DNA of 64,000 nt from the NCBI GenBank assembly GCA_013398295.1, contig VZSF01001138.1:62001-126000 (forward strand). The letters run 5' to 3'. A model generated the notes under the pieces. The model searched no databases and had not been told where the DNA came from. It saw only the letters and a list, made by a program, of their open reading frames with translations. Positions 23,112 to 35,165 of the stretch are shown piece after piece. A program made the translations under genes and the position numbers. How positions within the stretch are numbered: the stretch's first letter is position 1; each line of letters begins with the position of its first letter. Origin of the DNA: Chionis minor. Its lineage: Eukaryota; Chordata; Aves; Charadriiformes; Chionididae.

Positions 23112-25524
23112 TTGAACAAGATTTCAGTACGGAGAAAGGGAAATTTTAATTGGCATTTGAACTATCTTTTTGTTACTTTTGTGGTTTTCTGTCTCAGAAA
23201 ATGCTAGTAGCTGAAATCTGAACTCCACAGGGCAAGATTTGTCCCCCTCAAATAGGAGATTGCAATGCCTCATTTTCAGATAGATTTTGTTTGGCCTCTT
23301 ATGGGCCATTTTCACAGCAGACTTGCTGTATACCAGGGATTCTGTAGATTTTAGTTAAACAGAAATATAATTTGTTGTTTATCTTTACAGGTATTTGAGA
23401 TCTACATTTTAGACTCTCAGTAGATGTTCTGTAAAGAATTGAATTTACTAGGAAAATAAAATACAGGTTGCAATGAGTTTTTTAATATTTTATTAATCAA
23501 AATTAAATAGATGCCTTAAAGACTATTATTCTTTATACCACTTACTTTAGAGCTTTCTGTGAATCCAATAAACAAAGCATGGTGTGAGAAGACTGGCCCA
23601 TGTGAGGCAGGCTAATTGAGTTCTCCAGAGGGTTGCTTTTTATCTTAATAAAAGCCACTTCTAACTGTGTTCTCTCTGAATCAAAGTTTTCATTCTAGCT
23701 AAAAGAAGTGTTTATGGCTGTACAGAAATGGCAAAAGATAAGAATGAGGTGAGAAGACAGCGAGTGCTCAAGTAGGCATGAATAAGTTATTGTGAGACTA
23801 AGTGGCATCATCAGATATGCACATGTATGAGGCCCCAACTGTTAAACTGCATGCTCTGATCAGGTGCTGTCATTCCAAGCTCTTACAGAAAAAGATGCTA
23901 GGGAGGGTGGAATCACTTGGCAATCCTGCCCTTGGTGTCAACCAGCAATGACAGAAGCTGTCCTCTGGCTACTGGTGCAGGCTGATTCTTAAAGGTATGA
24001 AGCTAGGGTAGGTAGGATAGTTGGCAGCATTACTTCTGTAATCATTCTGATCCACAAATGAGCCTCATCATCACTGCAGGAGTGACACAGTTTTGGTTCT
24101 GGATCGGCTCTGGTGAAGGATGCCTATGCTGGGGGCAAGAATCCTTCTTCATCATTAATGTCATGCTACACATCATTAATGTAAAACCAAGAATGCAAAA
24201 ATTTGTCAGCTTTATATATTGAGGACTGTCAGAAGCAAGACAGAATTTGTGAAGGTCTAGAATCTATGAGTCATGACCTGAAGCAGCTACAGTGTGACAG
24301 GATGCCTTCTGAGATATGTGGCAAACTGAATCAGACCTTGGCTTGGCGGTGGTCCTGGACTGCTACAAAAATTAGGGACTCGTAAGTTTTTCCTGTTTGT
24401 GATCACTTGCAGGTCATCCATGAGTCAGCTCTGGGGCGAAAGCACAGTCATTCAGGAAATTAGGATATGAAGGGTCCTGGAAATGTGCATGGAGCCACCT
24501 TATGGTCACTCCCTCCTACAAAAATTTCACTATGTTCTTTTGAACACTGCAATCTAGTCAATGTAGATAACATTTAAGCAGTTTTAGTATGTAAATTCAC
24601 AGCTCAGTTTTTATATTTTTTAAAGATGAGAAAAACTATACCAGCAGAATATTTTACTAGTCATTTGTCCCCTTATTTTCAAGAGTAATTAGATTGTAGT
24701 TAGATTTTTGAGAGTCTGATGATGAAATAACCCTTATTTCATGAAGACAATGAATTCATGCTTTTGAACTACAACAGCTCAGAGTAAAAAAGGAATATTA
24801 AGAATGTACTTCTGAGGTTTAAAATTCAAGATGTTTCTGGGAAACTGCTCCATATGTTTATTTCCTATGCTAATGGAGGAAGGACGACTGGCAGCAGCCA
24901 GTTTATACATAAGCTGATGATATATACTAGTGCTGATGCCAACACATCACACCATCATAACATTTCACTGACGAGATGATTAGCATGTTGCTTATTTTGC
25001 TTGCTGCAAGTTTACTGGAGAGAGACAGAGGAAGAGAGATTCATTCTGAAAAATCAGTACACCAGTTTGGAGGAGGAACATTAAACAATTTAAGCCAGCA
25101 CTGCCTTCTAGCAATTTAGTTGCTTCCCTGCTGCAATATCTCCCAGCACTTTCTAAATATTGTATGAGGTACTTAAAGGTGAGGACACAGCTGTTGTGAA
25201 TATCCATATCCATGAATCATTATTAATGACATTGCTTACTGACAGAGTTCTCTGGGTGACTATTGCATCTGCCTCAAATGGGACTGACAATCCCTTTAAA
25301 AATGCATCAGTTCTTTTCACTCTTTACATTGCGTAGGCTTATCAAACATTATTAACCCTGTTATTCCTTCGACAGACTGTAATAAATGCTCTCGCACTTT
25401 TTCTCTCTCCTGAGGCTGCTGCAAAATCTACCTTTGCAAAGAGTGACTGAAAGGTATCTTTCAAATTAGAAGGTTAGGAAAGTAAGAAAGATAGCCGGAA
25501 ATTTAGCTTGTCCTAAGCTTCAAA
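23112..25524. other. Unique non-coding DNA, nothing assigned
   Basis: No gene or repeat family is recognised. The part at 23,750-24,520 is somewhat GC-richer and contains a repeated CATCATTAATGT (near 24,151 and 24,171) and a 60-codon plus-strand frame at 24,203-24,385 without a recognisable domain. The parts at 24,850-25,030 and 25,230-25,470 have the look of non-coding conserved sequence, which I cannot test here. Confidence 0.45.
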
Positions 25525-25735
25525 GTAATCACCTTTATAGCACCCTTTAGAGTTGGTAATGTTCTATAATACCTTTACATTTACTTCCCAATATCCTCAT
25601 AAGCTACATAGTGCTGTCATGGACTAAATTTCTCAAGGAAAGATGTCGAAAGATTGACACTAAGAACATAATATGTCTCACCAAGCTTGTGGAAGCTAAC
25701 AGAATCTGGATGTTTTCCAGGAGAGACTTCCTGGG
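25525..25735 (-). mobile_element. Probable MIR-like SINE fragment
   Basis: The order of blocks resembles the mammalian/amniote MIR SINE 3' region. CCTTTACATTTA at about 25,571 is followed by AATATCCTCATAAGCTACATAGT, then a diverged middle with a CTCAAGGAAAGA segment. It ends with a CTCACCAAGCTTGTGGAAGCTAACAGAATCTGG-like block that parallels the familiar cell-surface of MIR tails. Divergence is high, as expected for an ancient amniote element in a bird genome. The strand depends on that alignment and is uncertain. Chance similarity is possible. Confidence 0.4.
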
Positions 25736-27210
25736 TGGATTATATTGAAGCTACCCAAGAAAATGGAAAAAAAAAATCATAAGAAATATTTCCCATGTGT
25801 TACCGAAATTTCATTTCTTTGGAAATTTTCAGGCCTGTTTTTATTAGATTATATAAAATAAAATATTTGGTAGTTTATTGTCTGCTGTCTAGACTAATGT
25901 TATGGCTGTCATAGGTCACAATATATTCATGTAGCTCACTTCTGTTTGTTGTTTGCTTTACTTTATTGCCTGTTTATATGTTTCCTTTTATTTTTCTCAT
26001 TTCTTTTTTTTTTATTCACAGAATTAAGCTGACATTTTATTGAACCAAATTAAGCTATTGTTGTTCTTATTTCAAATTCCAATTTATATTTGAAAGATTA
26101 CACTCCTTAAATTTTCATGGTGCCCAAAAAGGGTTTTACCATGTAAATTATTTTCTGTAATACTGGGGAGTATAGAGAATTGATTTAATGCCAGAAAAGA
26201 TATTTGGGTTGACACTGAGGAAACTCCAATTAGTATTTCATCTTCTACCATCTTCAGTTTTCCTTAAACTCCTACTTTGTAATTAATGTTTAGCATGTTT
26301 AGAATCTGGTTCAGACCGTTACATAGTTTAATGGCTATGTATGCACCACTTTTATATTTTGAAGTCCCTCTACTGTTTTTCAGATATGATCTTTTATATG
26401 GGTTTGAGTAGCTTTGTATTTTGTGATTTTACAGAGGATTTAAATCCTTTCCCAGAGCTAGTAATTTCTTTTCATTTCTCTTCTAGAGAAGAATAAAAGA
26501 TCTTCATGCAATTAGCTAATTGTTCACATCATTACAAAACATGGTCCCAAGGGTTATTTATCGAGCAAGAAGAGTTTATCTCTGAGTCTCACATAGATGC
26601 TCTGTGATCGACATTTTAAGCTTCGTTAACCCAGTGGAACATAGTTTTACTTCTCAGGAGGGATTTGAAAGAGTAAGTATAGATGACCATAATCTCAAGT
26701 TCTTCTGGGGAAATAAGGCACGATCTAATTAATGACTAGGACCTAGAATCACATACAAACAAAAAAAGGATGAATGATTTGTAGAAACAGAGGACTCTCT
26801 GTGTCACTTATTATATATACTGAGTAGCTACTCAATGTGAAATACTGAACTGAAAAGACAGATACATATGGAAATCTAGATAGTGGAATAGGAGGTTGAT
26901 AGAAAGTACTTTGACACTGACAGAGAAAACATAAGGATCTGAGCATGGATATTAGTACTATGAGTACTCCATGTCCCTAATATTAGCCAGAAAAAACCCC
27001 CACATTCTTCCCTTGACAATATGAAAATAAAAGACATGTTTTGCCATTTATGCAACTTTGTGCATATCATATATATTTTAATATTTTGAAAAACTAAGTA
27101 TGTTGTCTTGTTAAAATACCTATAAGATTATGTGTTGATTTAAAAGAAAAATGTGTTACAGTAAATATTGTTCTATCCTCTTTGAAGATCATTTCTCTTT
27201 TGTGTATTGA
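25736..27210. other. AT-rich unique non-coding DNA
   Basis: Nothing recognisable is present: no gene, no repeat family and no convincing RNA. T-rich tracts occur around 25,980-26,020. Confidence 0.6.
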
Positions 27211-27994
27211 TGTCCTGATTTGAGGTAAAACAGAACCAATATTTTTTTCAGTGATTTTATTTTTCAGCAAAGCCTCTTGTAACTAAATGAACTCGCTGAA
27301 ATCAATGGCATATTTTTCAGACAGTAGTCTGCTTCCAGAGTGATAAGACCTAATGTTATAATTAATACCAAGGAATGGAATGCAGAGAGGCTCCTAATTA
27401 TATTTATTGCTATAACATCAAGGTCAGCTAACTATGTTACTTGCCCCATTGGAGGGTCGGAAGGGGAAAAGCATAGAGGAGTCACACCTGAGGGCAGGAA
27501 TGGACAGGACAGGTGGCCCAAAACTGAAAAACAGGGTATTCCATTCCATTCCATCTTCATCATGCTCAGTATAAAACCTGAGGGATCAGAGGGCCTAGCC
27601 CTCTTTCTTCATTGGCCAGCATCCGAGGAGGATGTCTCCTCTGTCTGTTCGTCTGCCTTTGAGCCCGATCTGTGCTTTCCAGAACCCAGTTCCTGAGCTC
27701 AGTTCCTGTCAGTTGTTGAGTCCAGTCTGAGACTTTCTCAGTGCCTGCCAGTGACATGATCATCATCCTGGGAACTTGGTATGTTTTTGTATGTCATGTA
27801 TATATTTCATTATTTTCTTATTAATATTATTATATTTTCTTTTTATTATTTTACTAATAATATTTCATTAAAGTAATTTAGTTTCTTTTAAACTCGTAAG
27901 TCACTCTTTCTCTCTTTCTTCTCTCACCTGGGAGAGAAGTAAAAGAGAGCATGTGTCGTTTGTTTTAGTGACCAGCCCAGCCCAAACCACGACA
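27211..27994 (+). mobile_element. Solo LTR of an avian ERV, plus strand
   Basis: This LTR begins TGTCCTGATTTGAGG and ends CCCAAACCACGACA, with the canonical TG...CA ends, and is 784 bp long. The flanking 5-mers ATTGA (27,206-27,210) and ACTGA (27,995-27,999) match at four of five positions, fitting a 5-bp target-site duplication. A promoter-like core at about 27,535-27,580 has GGGTATTCCATTCC, then CATGCTCAGTATAAAACC with a TATA box at 27,570-27,576. The 3' half (27,790-27,900) is very TA-rich. No internal viral genes flank it, so it is a solo LTR. It differs from the 15.06 and 39.19 kb family over most of its length but shares the short U3 core around the TATA box. Confidence 0.85.
27569..27577 (+). 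promoter_or_regulatory. LTR TATA box
   Basis: GTATAAAAC lies in the U3 part of the solo LTR, directly after CATGCTCA, the same position as the TATA box of the LTR at 39,194. It is probably inactive now, but it is the expected core promoter of the former provirus. Confidence 0.55.
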
Positions 27995-30900
27995 ACTGAG
28001 AAACTACAGTTCTCATTTTTCCACTGGAGCAATATTATTCTCAGAAAGCTGTATTTGCTTAGCTTCAAATAGAATTCCAGTTTTTTCTAATGCTGCAATG
28101 TACAGACAAATAATTTTAACTGAAAACTTAGACACTCCTACTGTCAGTAGTTTTTCTCCTACAGAATATGAACAAAATGTTCATCTTTTCATTAGAAGTA
28201 TTTTTGATGTATTGAATGATTCAGTTACAAGAAATCTTCTGCTGTCTTTAAGATTTTTCATTTGAAATGGGACCTAAAGCTGTCTAAGTTTGCTGACATT
28301 ATACTTATATGCTGGGTATGTACACGCAGGTCAAGTTAGAGACTTAACATGTTCTGACAAATTCTGACAACCAACATCCTACATCTGACCATCCAACAGA
28401 TGGTCATACAGAATCAAAGAAGAGAAGGTTATGTTTTTATATGTTCTACAGATTTTTTTAGAAAGCGGGATCCCAACTTATCAGAAATTTGGGGAGCCAA
28501 GGCATTTCCATAGATATATGGAAAGCTTTTCATTATGGACCTTGTCTTTCAGATGTTTTGGCATGCTACAGACATAAAGCAAGTTTGCTTGCTGTGATTC
28601 TAGAAATGGTGAATCATGTCTACGCTCCTGAGGCCCATGAGAACTTTAAAGCCCTTCTCTATTGAATTAAATGGGTATATTTACAAATACTGCCTGTGAA
28701 TGTTTTGGGTTTGTTTTTTTTTCTCTTGTTAGATGCTTGCAGCTCTCCCCTTGTCCCCAGACATGCACACAAGCAAATACACCAGTAAAGATTATAAAAA
28801 ACCCCATTTTTTCTATAAGTGTATTATACAATCTCACTATTGTGACTAAGGACTGTGTTATGACCAAACAGGTCCTGGTTAATAGAAAGAGGTCATAATT
28901 AATTTTATTGGTTCGGAAACATAATAGAAATTAAAGAGGTTGGAAACTTTTTCCAGTTTTTGATTTTTAATCCTTTGCAGGTGAAAGCTTATAAATCCAA
29001 GTCAGAGTGCACAGTTTCTTGAGAGCTGTAAAGTGAAATTATAAGCTGCCCTGTGTACGATTTTCCCAAACAGCTAATACATGTATTATTGCTTAATGGT
29101 TGAAAGAAATTCAGACTCAATGCTTTAACCTTTTAGCTGCAACTTCATGAATTCCTATGGAAGACAGCACCATTGTTTTAGAAATAATATCTTTGGTATA
29201 TTTCTGTTCATTTGCCTCTGTAATGGAATGTGTTTCAACATTTGTATTATCTGCATGAAATTTCAGAAAATAGCTCTCTGTATTAGAGGCATCCATCGGG
29301 AAAAGCATGCAGCAGTACCTTAGGCAGAGAATGAGGAGGGACTATAGGGAGAACTGAGTGTGGCTACTGCTGGTGGTATAGGACCGGAAAAGCCATTTCC
29401 GAGTTTCCCACTGGCACTTATGCTTGCCACATTTTCGAACTGTCAAAAATTCTTCTTCTTGCCTGTCTCAATTTGTGACTTTTAACAGTGGATTTTACAG
29501 AAAAGACCACATTACAGCAAAGCAACTATGCAATTAATTGTGTTTTCCTGTGTCTGCTGAGATGTTTTTCTTTAACTATGGATGTCAGTTAGTGCAGATT
29601 ACCAGCTGTTTCAGAAAGCTGGAAACCCTCATGCCTGTGACCTCAAGCTGTCCAACTGGCAGCTTTTTCCAGAGCAGAGGTTTGTGAAAGCACCAGGTCC
29701 CCATCCCCAAGGCAGCGTACATGCAGGGCCAAGCTCAGACCAGCAGACCTCGGGACGCTGGGCACTGTGTAAGCTGGCACAAAAGCTAGAATCAGCCCGT
29801 GTGAGCTTTTCCTGTTTGTCAAGAGAGATAGTACCGATGAAACAGCCAAATTCTGATGATTCAGTGTTTCCTGGAGAAAACCTGCTTTGATCAAAAGTTC
29901 CCGACCAACTTACCTTCGGCTTTCCTAACGTACTTCAGTTTTAGCCCAGTAATTTAGCTTGATGTCTCTATTTGTTTTGTGGACTGCCAAATTGTCAGGT
30001 TGGAACTTGTTAATGTATTTTTATTAAGGGCTGGAGAGAATCTAATAAACTTTTTAAGGCCATTTTTTCCTAGTCTTATTTTAATCCGGGTGGCCTATAT
30101 TCCTCCACTTCTTTCACTTGTATATTATTTTCTTGAATGGCTATTCTATTTTTAATTTGTTTTTCCTTAGTAAACTTTATGCAGTAAGATTGCAAGTCTT
30201 GACAGCAATTTTTATCCCTCTTTTTTGTCTTACATTATGAAAGCTAAATTCATAAATGACAAGACTTTTGCAGAACAGGGGGGAAAAAAGTGAAGAGTAT
30301 TTGCACAGGTTCCCACATTCCTGTCAGAAGTGATTATTAATGTCACCGTGCATATGGACTGCCAATATCCCCCCTCTTAGTAAATTGTTTACATGTTTTT
30401 GATGACTTTTTTACTACTTAGCCTAGGATTACTGGTTGATTAATTTACTTCTCTTTCCATGAGGGGGCATGGTAAAACTTGTACATCCATCTCACACCCA
30501 ATGTGTCAAAAATAATGCCCAAATAACATAAACCTGTACATTTTCTTTCACAATTTTTTTTCATGAATTCTTTTGTCCTATTCAGGATTGTGGGTTTTTA
30601 AGAAGGAAAACTATTTTCTTTCAGAAATTATTATGATTCAGTGTATATGTAGAAAATATTTTCCATTCCTAACACGGCACGGTATTCTGACTTCTGTGGT
30701 TTGTGGGTCCTGTTATATTTGATGGTGGAGCACATGACAAAAATTTATTGACCTTAAAGTGTCTGGTAACAGGTTTTGTTTTTTATATTCAACAGTATCT
30801 ACAAAAGTCCCTTGCAAAGGCTTTCAGAAATTTGTGGGCCACTGAACTACTGTTAAAAGCAATGCGGCCAGATTAACCCACTAAAGAATGTTTATTATTC

Positions 30901-32597
30901 CTTGGAGTCCTGCAAAAGACAAACTGTATTTTGGGTTCCCATCCTGGCCCTAGGCAAAAGAAAGGCATAAATTAAAATGAAACTTTTTTAGGAAGATGAG
31001 TGAGAATTGAGCAATGAAAGGGAACTATAGTGGGAATATCAAGTTTCTGATGGTATGGATGAGAAGAAAGATGACTTGATAATGAAGGAGTAGGTAGAAG
31101 AAGGGAGACTTGTCAACTGATTTGCTTTTAGCATTTCTTAAAAATGCTCAAATAATATAAGCATATGAAAATCTGTGGCATTATTTTATAAGATGTTCAT
31201 GCAGAGTAAAGGAATCCCTAAAGGACCAAACATAAAACCAAACCACTGTTATTATTATTATGTCATAGTTCTAAAGGCATCTCTTTCTTAATAGGAGGCA
31301 AAAGCTGTACTAAAAGGGTTAATGGACTAATGGCGTTGGAGGTCCCCAGACTAACTAGGCAGATGCAGAGAATTGCTTCTGTAGGATTTCACAAAATCCT
31401 GTATATCTTGGTGCAACAGTCATATGTGATGCTTAACTCCTTTTCATCTGAAGAAGGTCTGTTGTCCTTCAGCAGTCTTGGAGTATCACTTGTTCAAGCT
31501 CAATTTCACTTCTTATCCAAGGCAGTGTGAGCCAACAGGACGTGAGGAGCAGCGCAGGAGAGCAGCAGGCAGACTCAGAAGCAGACAGACTGTACAAACT
31601 GCCCAGTCATCGCTGGAAAATAACAGGTGAGGCAATGACAAAAATTTGAAGAGATGAATTGTAGTTTGGTGACTAGAATTAACAAAACCAAAAACAAAGT
31701 ATGGGACGGCTGAAAGAAAAAATGAACAGATGAAAACCTATACAGCTGAATTATATTCAAAACAGAGAAAAAGAAAGAAAGATAAGGGACATCGGTGATA
31801 CAGTGATATAGTAAAAAACCAGTAATAGAGAATCAGAAGAGAAGCACACCTAACAGAAATCACATGTAAGTACCTCTAAAAATGTATAATCAACACTGGG
31901 CAGGATAAGCTGACACAATTCTCCATACCTCTTTACCTTGATTTACTATGTAATCTTTATAGAGAAAAGTTTTAAGATGTAAATTATAGTTCTAAAATTG
32001 GCATATATATATATCTATTAACCTTACTAGGTCACTTCAGCATCAGGCATCTACTCACACTTATGTTACTATGTAGATTTTGGAGAATATAATCAATGTC
32101 TTTATTTTATAATCTGATTATGTTTTGACATTTTTCTTCCCAAATGAGAATTTATAATAGAAATATTCAGCATATGAAAGAGGAGATATGGGAAACAGGA
32201 ACAGATGAAAACCAGGAAGATGTCAAATTTAGATGAAGTTGTCCTTGTCAAGATACACTTTGTGTGATTCAGCCAATTGAACAACTGAGAATCAGAACAT
32301 GAAGTGCAACCTTAATAACATTAATATTAGTAACAAGAATAACAACAACATGTATTTTCCAATGGACAGGTACTTACATGAATTTATGTATGTACATCTA
32401 GATATTCACATACCTCACTCTCACCCATAACCACACATTTCAGTTAAGACAGACTTTTAAGTATTAGAGAGCCTTTGGGTCTCATATGAATTATTTCTTT
32501 CATCTAATCAAGTCTTTTCATTTTTCTAGGGTGACTTTGCTCATTGCAAAGAGAGGAGCAGATCCCTAAGTATGTAAAATGCTAGCCGTCCTTCTAA
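27995..32597. other. Unique non-coding DNA, nothing recognised
   Basis: No gene or repeat family can be supported. The patch at 29,580-29,890 is GC-richer and open on both strands (102 and 83 codons) but has no recognisable protein. A (TA)n tract sits near 32,003-32,013. Confidence 0.55.
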
Positions 32598-35165
32598 TCA
32601 CAGAATCACAGAATCACCGAAACAAACACAGAAACACAGAACGGTAAGGGTAGGAAGGGACCTCTGGAGATCATCCAGTTCCACTTCCCTGCTAAAGCAG
32701 GTTCAGCTGGAGCAGGTTGCACAGAATCATGTCCAGGTGTGTTTTGAATATGTCCAGAGAAGGAGAATCCACCACCTCTCTGGGTAGCCTGTTCCAGTGC
32801 CCTGTCACCCTCAAAGTAAGGAAGTTTTTCCTCATGTTCAGATGGAACTTCCTGTGTTGCAGTTTGTGCCCATTTCCCCTTGACCTGTTGATGGGCACCA
32901 CTGAAAAGATTTTCGCCCCATCCTCTTGACACCCGCCCTTTAGATACTTTTAATCATTGATAAGATCCGCTCTCAGTCTTCTCTTCTTCAGGCCAAACAG
33001 ACCCAGGTCTCTCAGTCTTTCCTCATAAGAGAAATGCTCCAGTCCCTTGATCATCTTCATAGTCGTCTGCTGGACTTTCTCCAGTAGTTCCTTGTCTTTC
33101 CTGAAATGGAGAGCTCAGAACTGGACACAGTACTCCAGATGCAGCCTCACCAGGGCAGAGTAGAGGGGAGGATAACTTCCCTCGACCTGCTGGCCACGCT
33201 TTTTTTAATGCACCCCAGGAGACCACTGGTCTTCTTGGCCACAAGAGCACACTGCTGGCTCATAGTCAGAGCGGCTTTCCAGCCGGCTTTCCCTAACCTG
33301 TACTGGTGCATGGGGTTATTCCTCCCTAGATGCAGGACCCTGCACTTGCCCTTGTTGAACTGCATTAACTGCCTCTCCGCCCAACCCTCCAGCCTGTCCA
33401 GGTCTCGCTGAATGGTGGCACAGCCTCCTGGTGTGTCAGCAACTCCTCCCACTTTTGTGTCATCAGAAAACTTGCTGAGGGCACACTCTGTCCCCTCATC
33501 CAGGTAACTGATGAATATGTTGAATGAGACTGGACCCACTACTGAACCGTGGGGAGCACCGCTAACTACAGGCCTCCAACTAGACTCCGCTGTTGATCAC
33601 CACCCTCTGAGCTCTCCCATTCAGCCAGTTCTCCATCCAGCTCACTGTCCACTCATCTAACCCCCACTTCCTAAACTTACCTGTGAAGATGGTGTGGGAC
33701 ACTTTGAAAAGCCTTGCTAGGCTGACGTAGACAACATCAACTGCTTTCCCCTTATCTACCCAGACAGTCATGTCATCATATAAGGCTATCAGATCGATCA
33801 AGTATGATTTCTCCTTGGTGAATCAACGTTGACCACTTCTGATTACCTTCTTTTCCTCCACATGCTTAGAGATGACATCCAGAATGAGTTGTTCCATTAC
33901 CTTTCCAGGGATGGAGGAGAGGCCGACTGGCTTGTAGTTTCCTGGGTTCTCTTTCTTGCCCTTTTTGCAGACTGGAGTGACATCGGCTTTATTTTTTAGG
34001 CATCTCTCCTGCTCTCCATGACATTTCAAAGATGATGGAGAGTGGCTTCCCAATAACACCTGCCAGCTCCCTCAGTACTCATGGATGCATCCCATTAGGG
34101 CCCAGGGATTTGTGGGTATCGAGTTTGCCTAAATGATCTGTAACCCAATCCTCCTCAACCAAGGGAAAGTCTTCCTTTCTTCAGACTTTTTCTCTTACCT
34201 CCAGTGTCTGGGATTCCTGCAGGCCAGCCGTAGCAGTAAAGACTGAAGCAAAGGCGGCATTCAGTAACTCCACCTTCTCTGCATCCTCTGTCACCAGAGC
34301 ACACGTCATTCAGCAGTAGGTCTGCATATTCCCCAGTCTTTCTTTTACTACTGGTGTACTTGAAGAAACCCTTCTTGTCTTTGACATCTCTTGCCAGATT
34401 TAATTCCAAGTGGGCCTTAACCTTCCTCGTTGCATCCCTGCGTACCTGACAACGTTCCTATATTCCTCCCAAAAGGCCAGTCCCTTTTTCTGCGTTCTGC
34501 AAACTTTCTGGTTTTCCAACTTTTTCTAGAAGTTCCTTGCTCACCCATGCAGGTGTCCTGCCTGCTTTTCTTGATTTCTTACTGCTAGGGATGTACGAAT
34601 GTCGAGCTTGGAGGAAGTGGTGCTTGAATATTAGCCAGCTCTCTCGGACTCTGTTACTGTCTAGAGCCATAGGATTCCTCCAAGTAAGTTTTTGAAGAGG
34701 TCAAAGTTAGGTCTCCTGAAGTCCAGGGTTATAATCCTACTTACTGCCCTGCTTCTTCCACGTAGGATCCTCAACTCCATCTCATGGTCACTGCAGCCAA
34801 GGCTGCCCCAAACCTTCACATCCGCAACCAGTCCTTTGTTCTTTGTTAGTACAAGATCCAGCAGCACACCTCTCCTTGTTGGCTCTTCTGCCATCTGCAT
34901 CAAAAAGTTATCATCAATTCTCTGCAGAAACCTCCTGGATTGTGTGTGTCTAGCTGTGTTGCCTTTTCAGCAAATACCAGGGTGGCTGAAGTCCCACATG
35001 AGAACCAGGCCCTGTGATTGTGAGGCTACTTTCAGCTGTCTCTAGAAGGCCTCATCAACTTCCTCTTCCTGATCAAGTGGCCTGTAGGAAACACCCATAA
35101 CAGTGCCACCCATATTAGACTGCCCCTTAAATATTATCTTCTGCTGCATTTTGTTCTCTTGGTTC
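32598..35165 (-). mobile_element. Long CR1 LINE, 5'-truncated, minus strand
   Basis: This is the largest element in the window, about 2.57 kb of CR1 in the minus orientation. Its 3' tail is at the left end (TCACAGAATCACAGAATC at 32,598, the complement of ATTCTGTG repeats). Reading leftwards from about 35,165 it contains the distal endonuclease domain, the ORF2 linker, the reverse transcriptase, the C-terminal region, and the 3' UTR with the AGGAAGGGACCTCTGGAGATCATCC-type block. The 5' end is truncated within the endonuclease, so ORF1 and the promoter are missing. The exact 5' edge is uncertain by some tens of bases. The element retains roughly the last 55-60% of a full-length CR1. Confidence 0.95.
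32692..35125 (-). pseudogene. CR1 ORF2 (endonuclease-RT) remnant
   Basis: ORF2 survives as about seven successive frame pieces on the minus strand: 34,661-35,125, 34,458-34,670, 34,155-34,409, 33,823-34,059, 33,580-33,801, 33,147-33,539 and 32,692-32,901. The endonuclease piece shows LMWDFSHPGIC at 34,979-34,999, where the usual Gly of the GDF motif is Trp, and DLVLTKNKGLVADVKVWGSLGCSDHE. The RT starts with KKGKKENPGNYKPVGLSSIPGK. The catalytic motif is FSDD (33,459-33,470), preceded by GSVVGP. Both aspartates remain, but stops and frameshifts between the blocks make it a pseudogene. Antisense frames here are shadows. Confidence 0.9.

Noticed and set aside
27541..27555. ATTCC repeat resembling satellite DNA
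   Set aside because: Only about three units, and they lie inside the U3 part of the LTR, so this is not an independent satellite.
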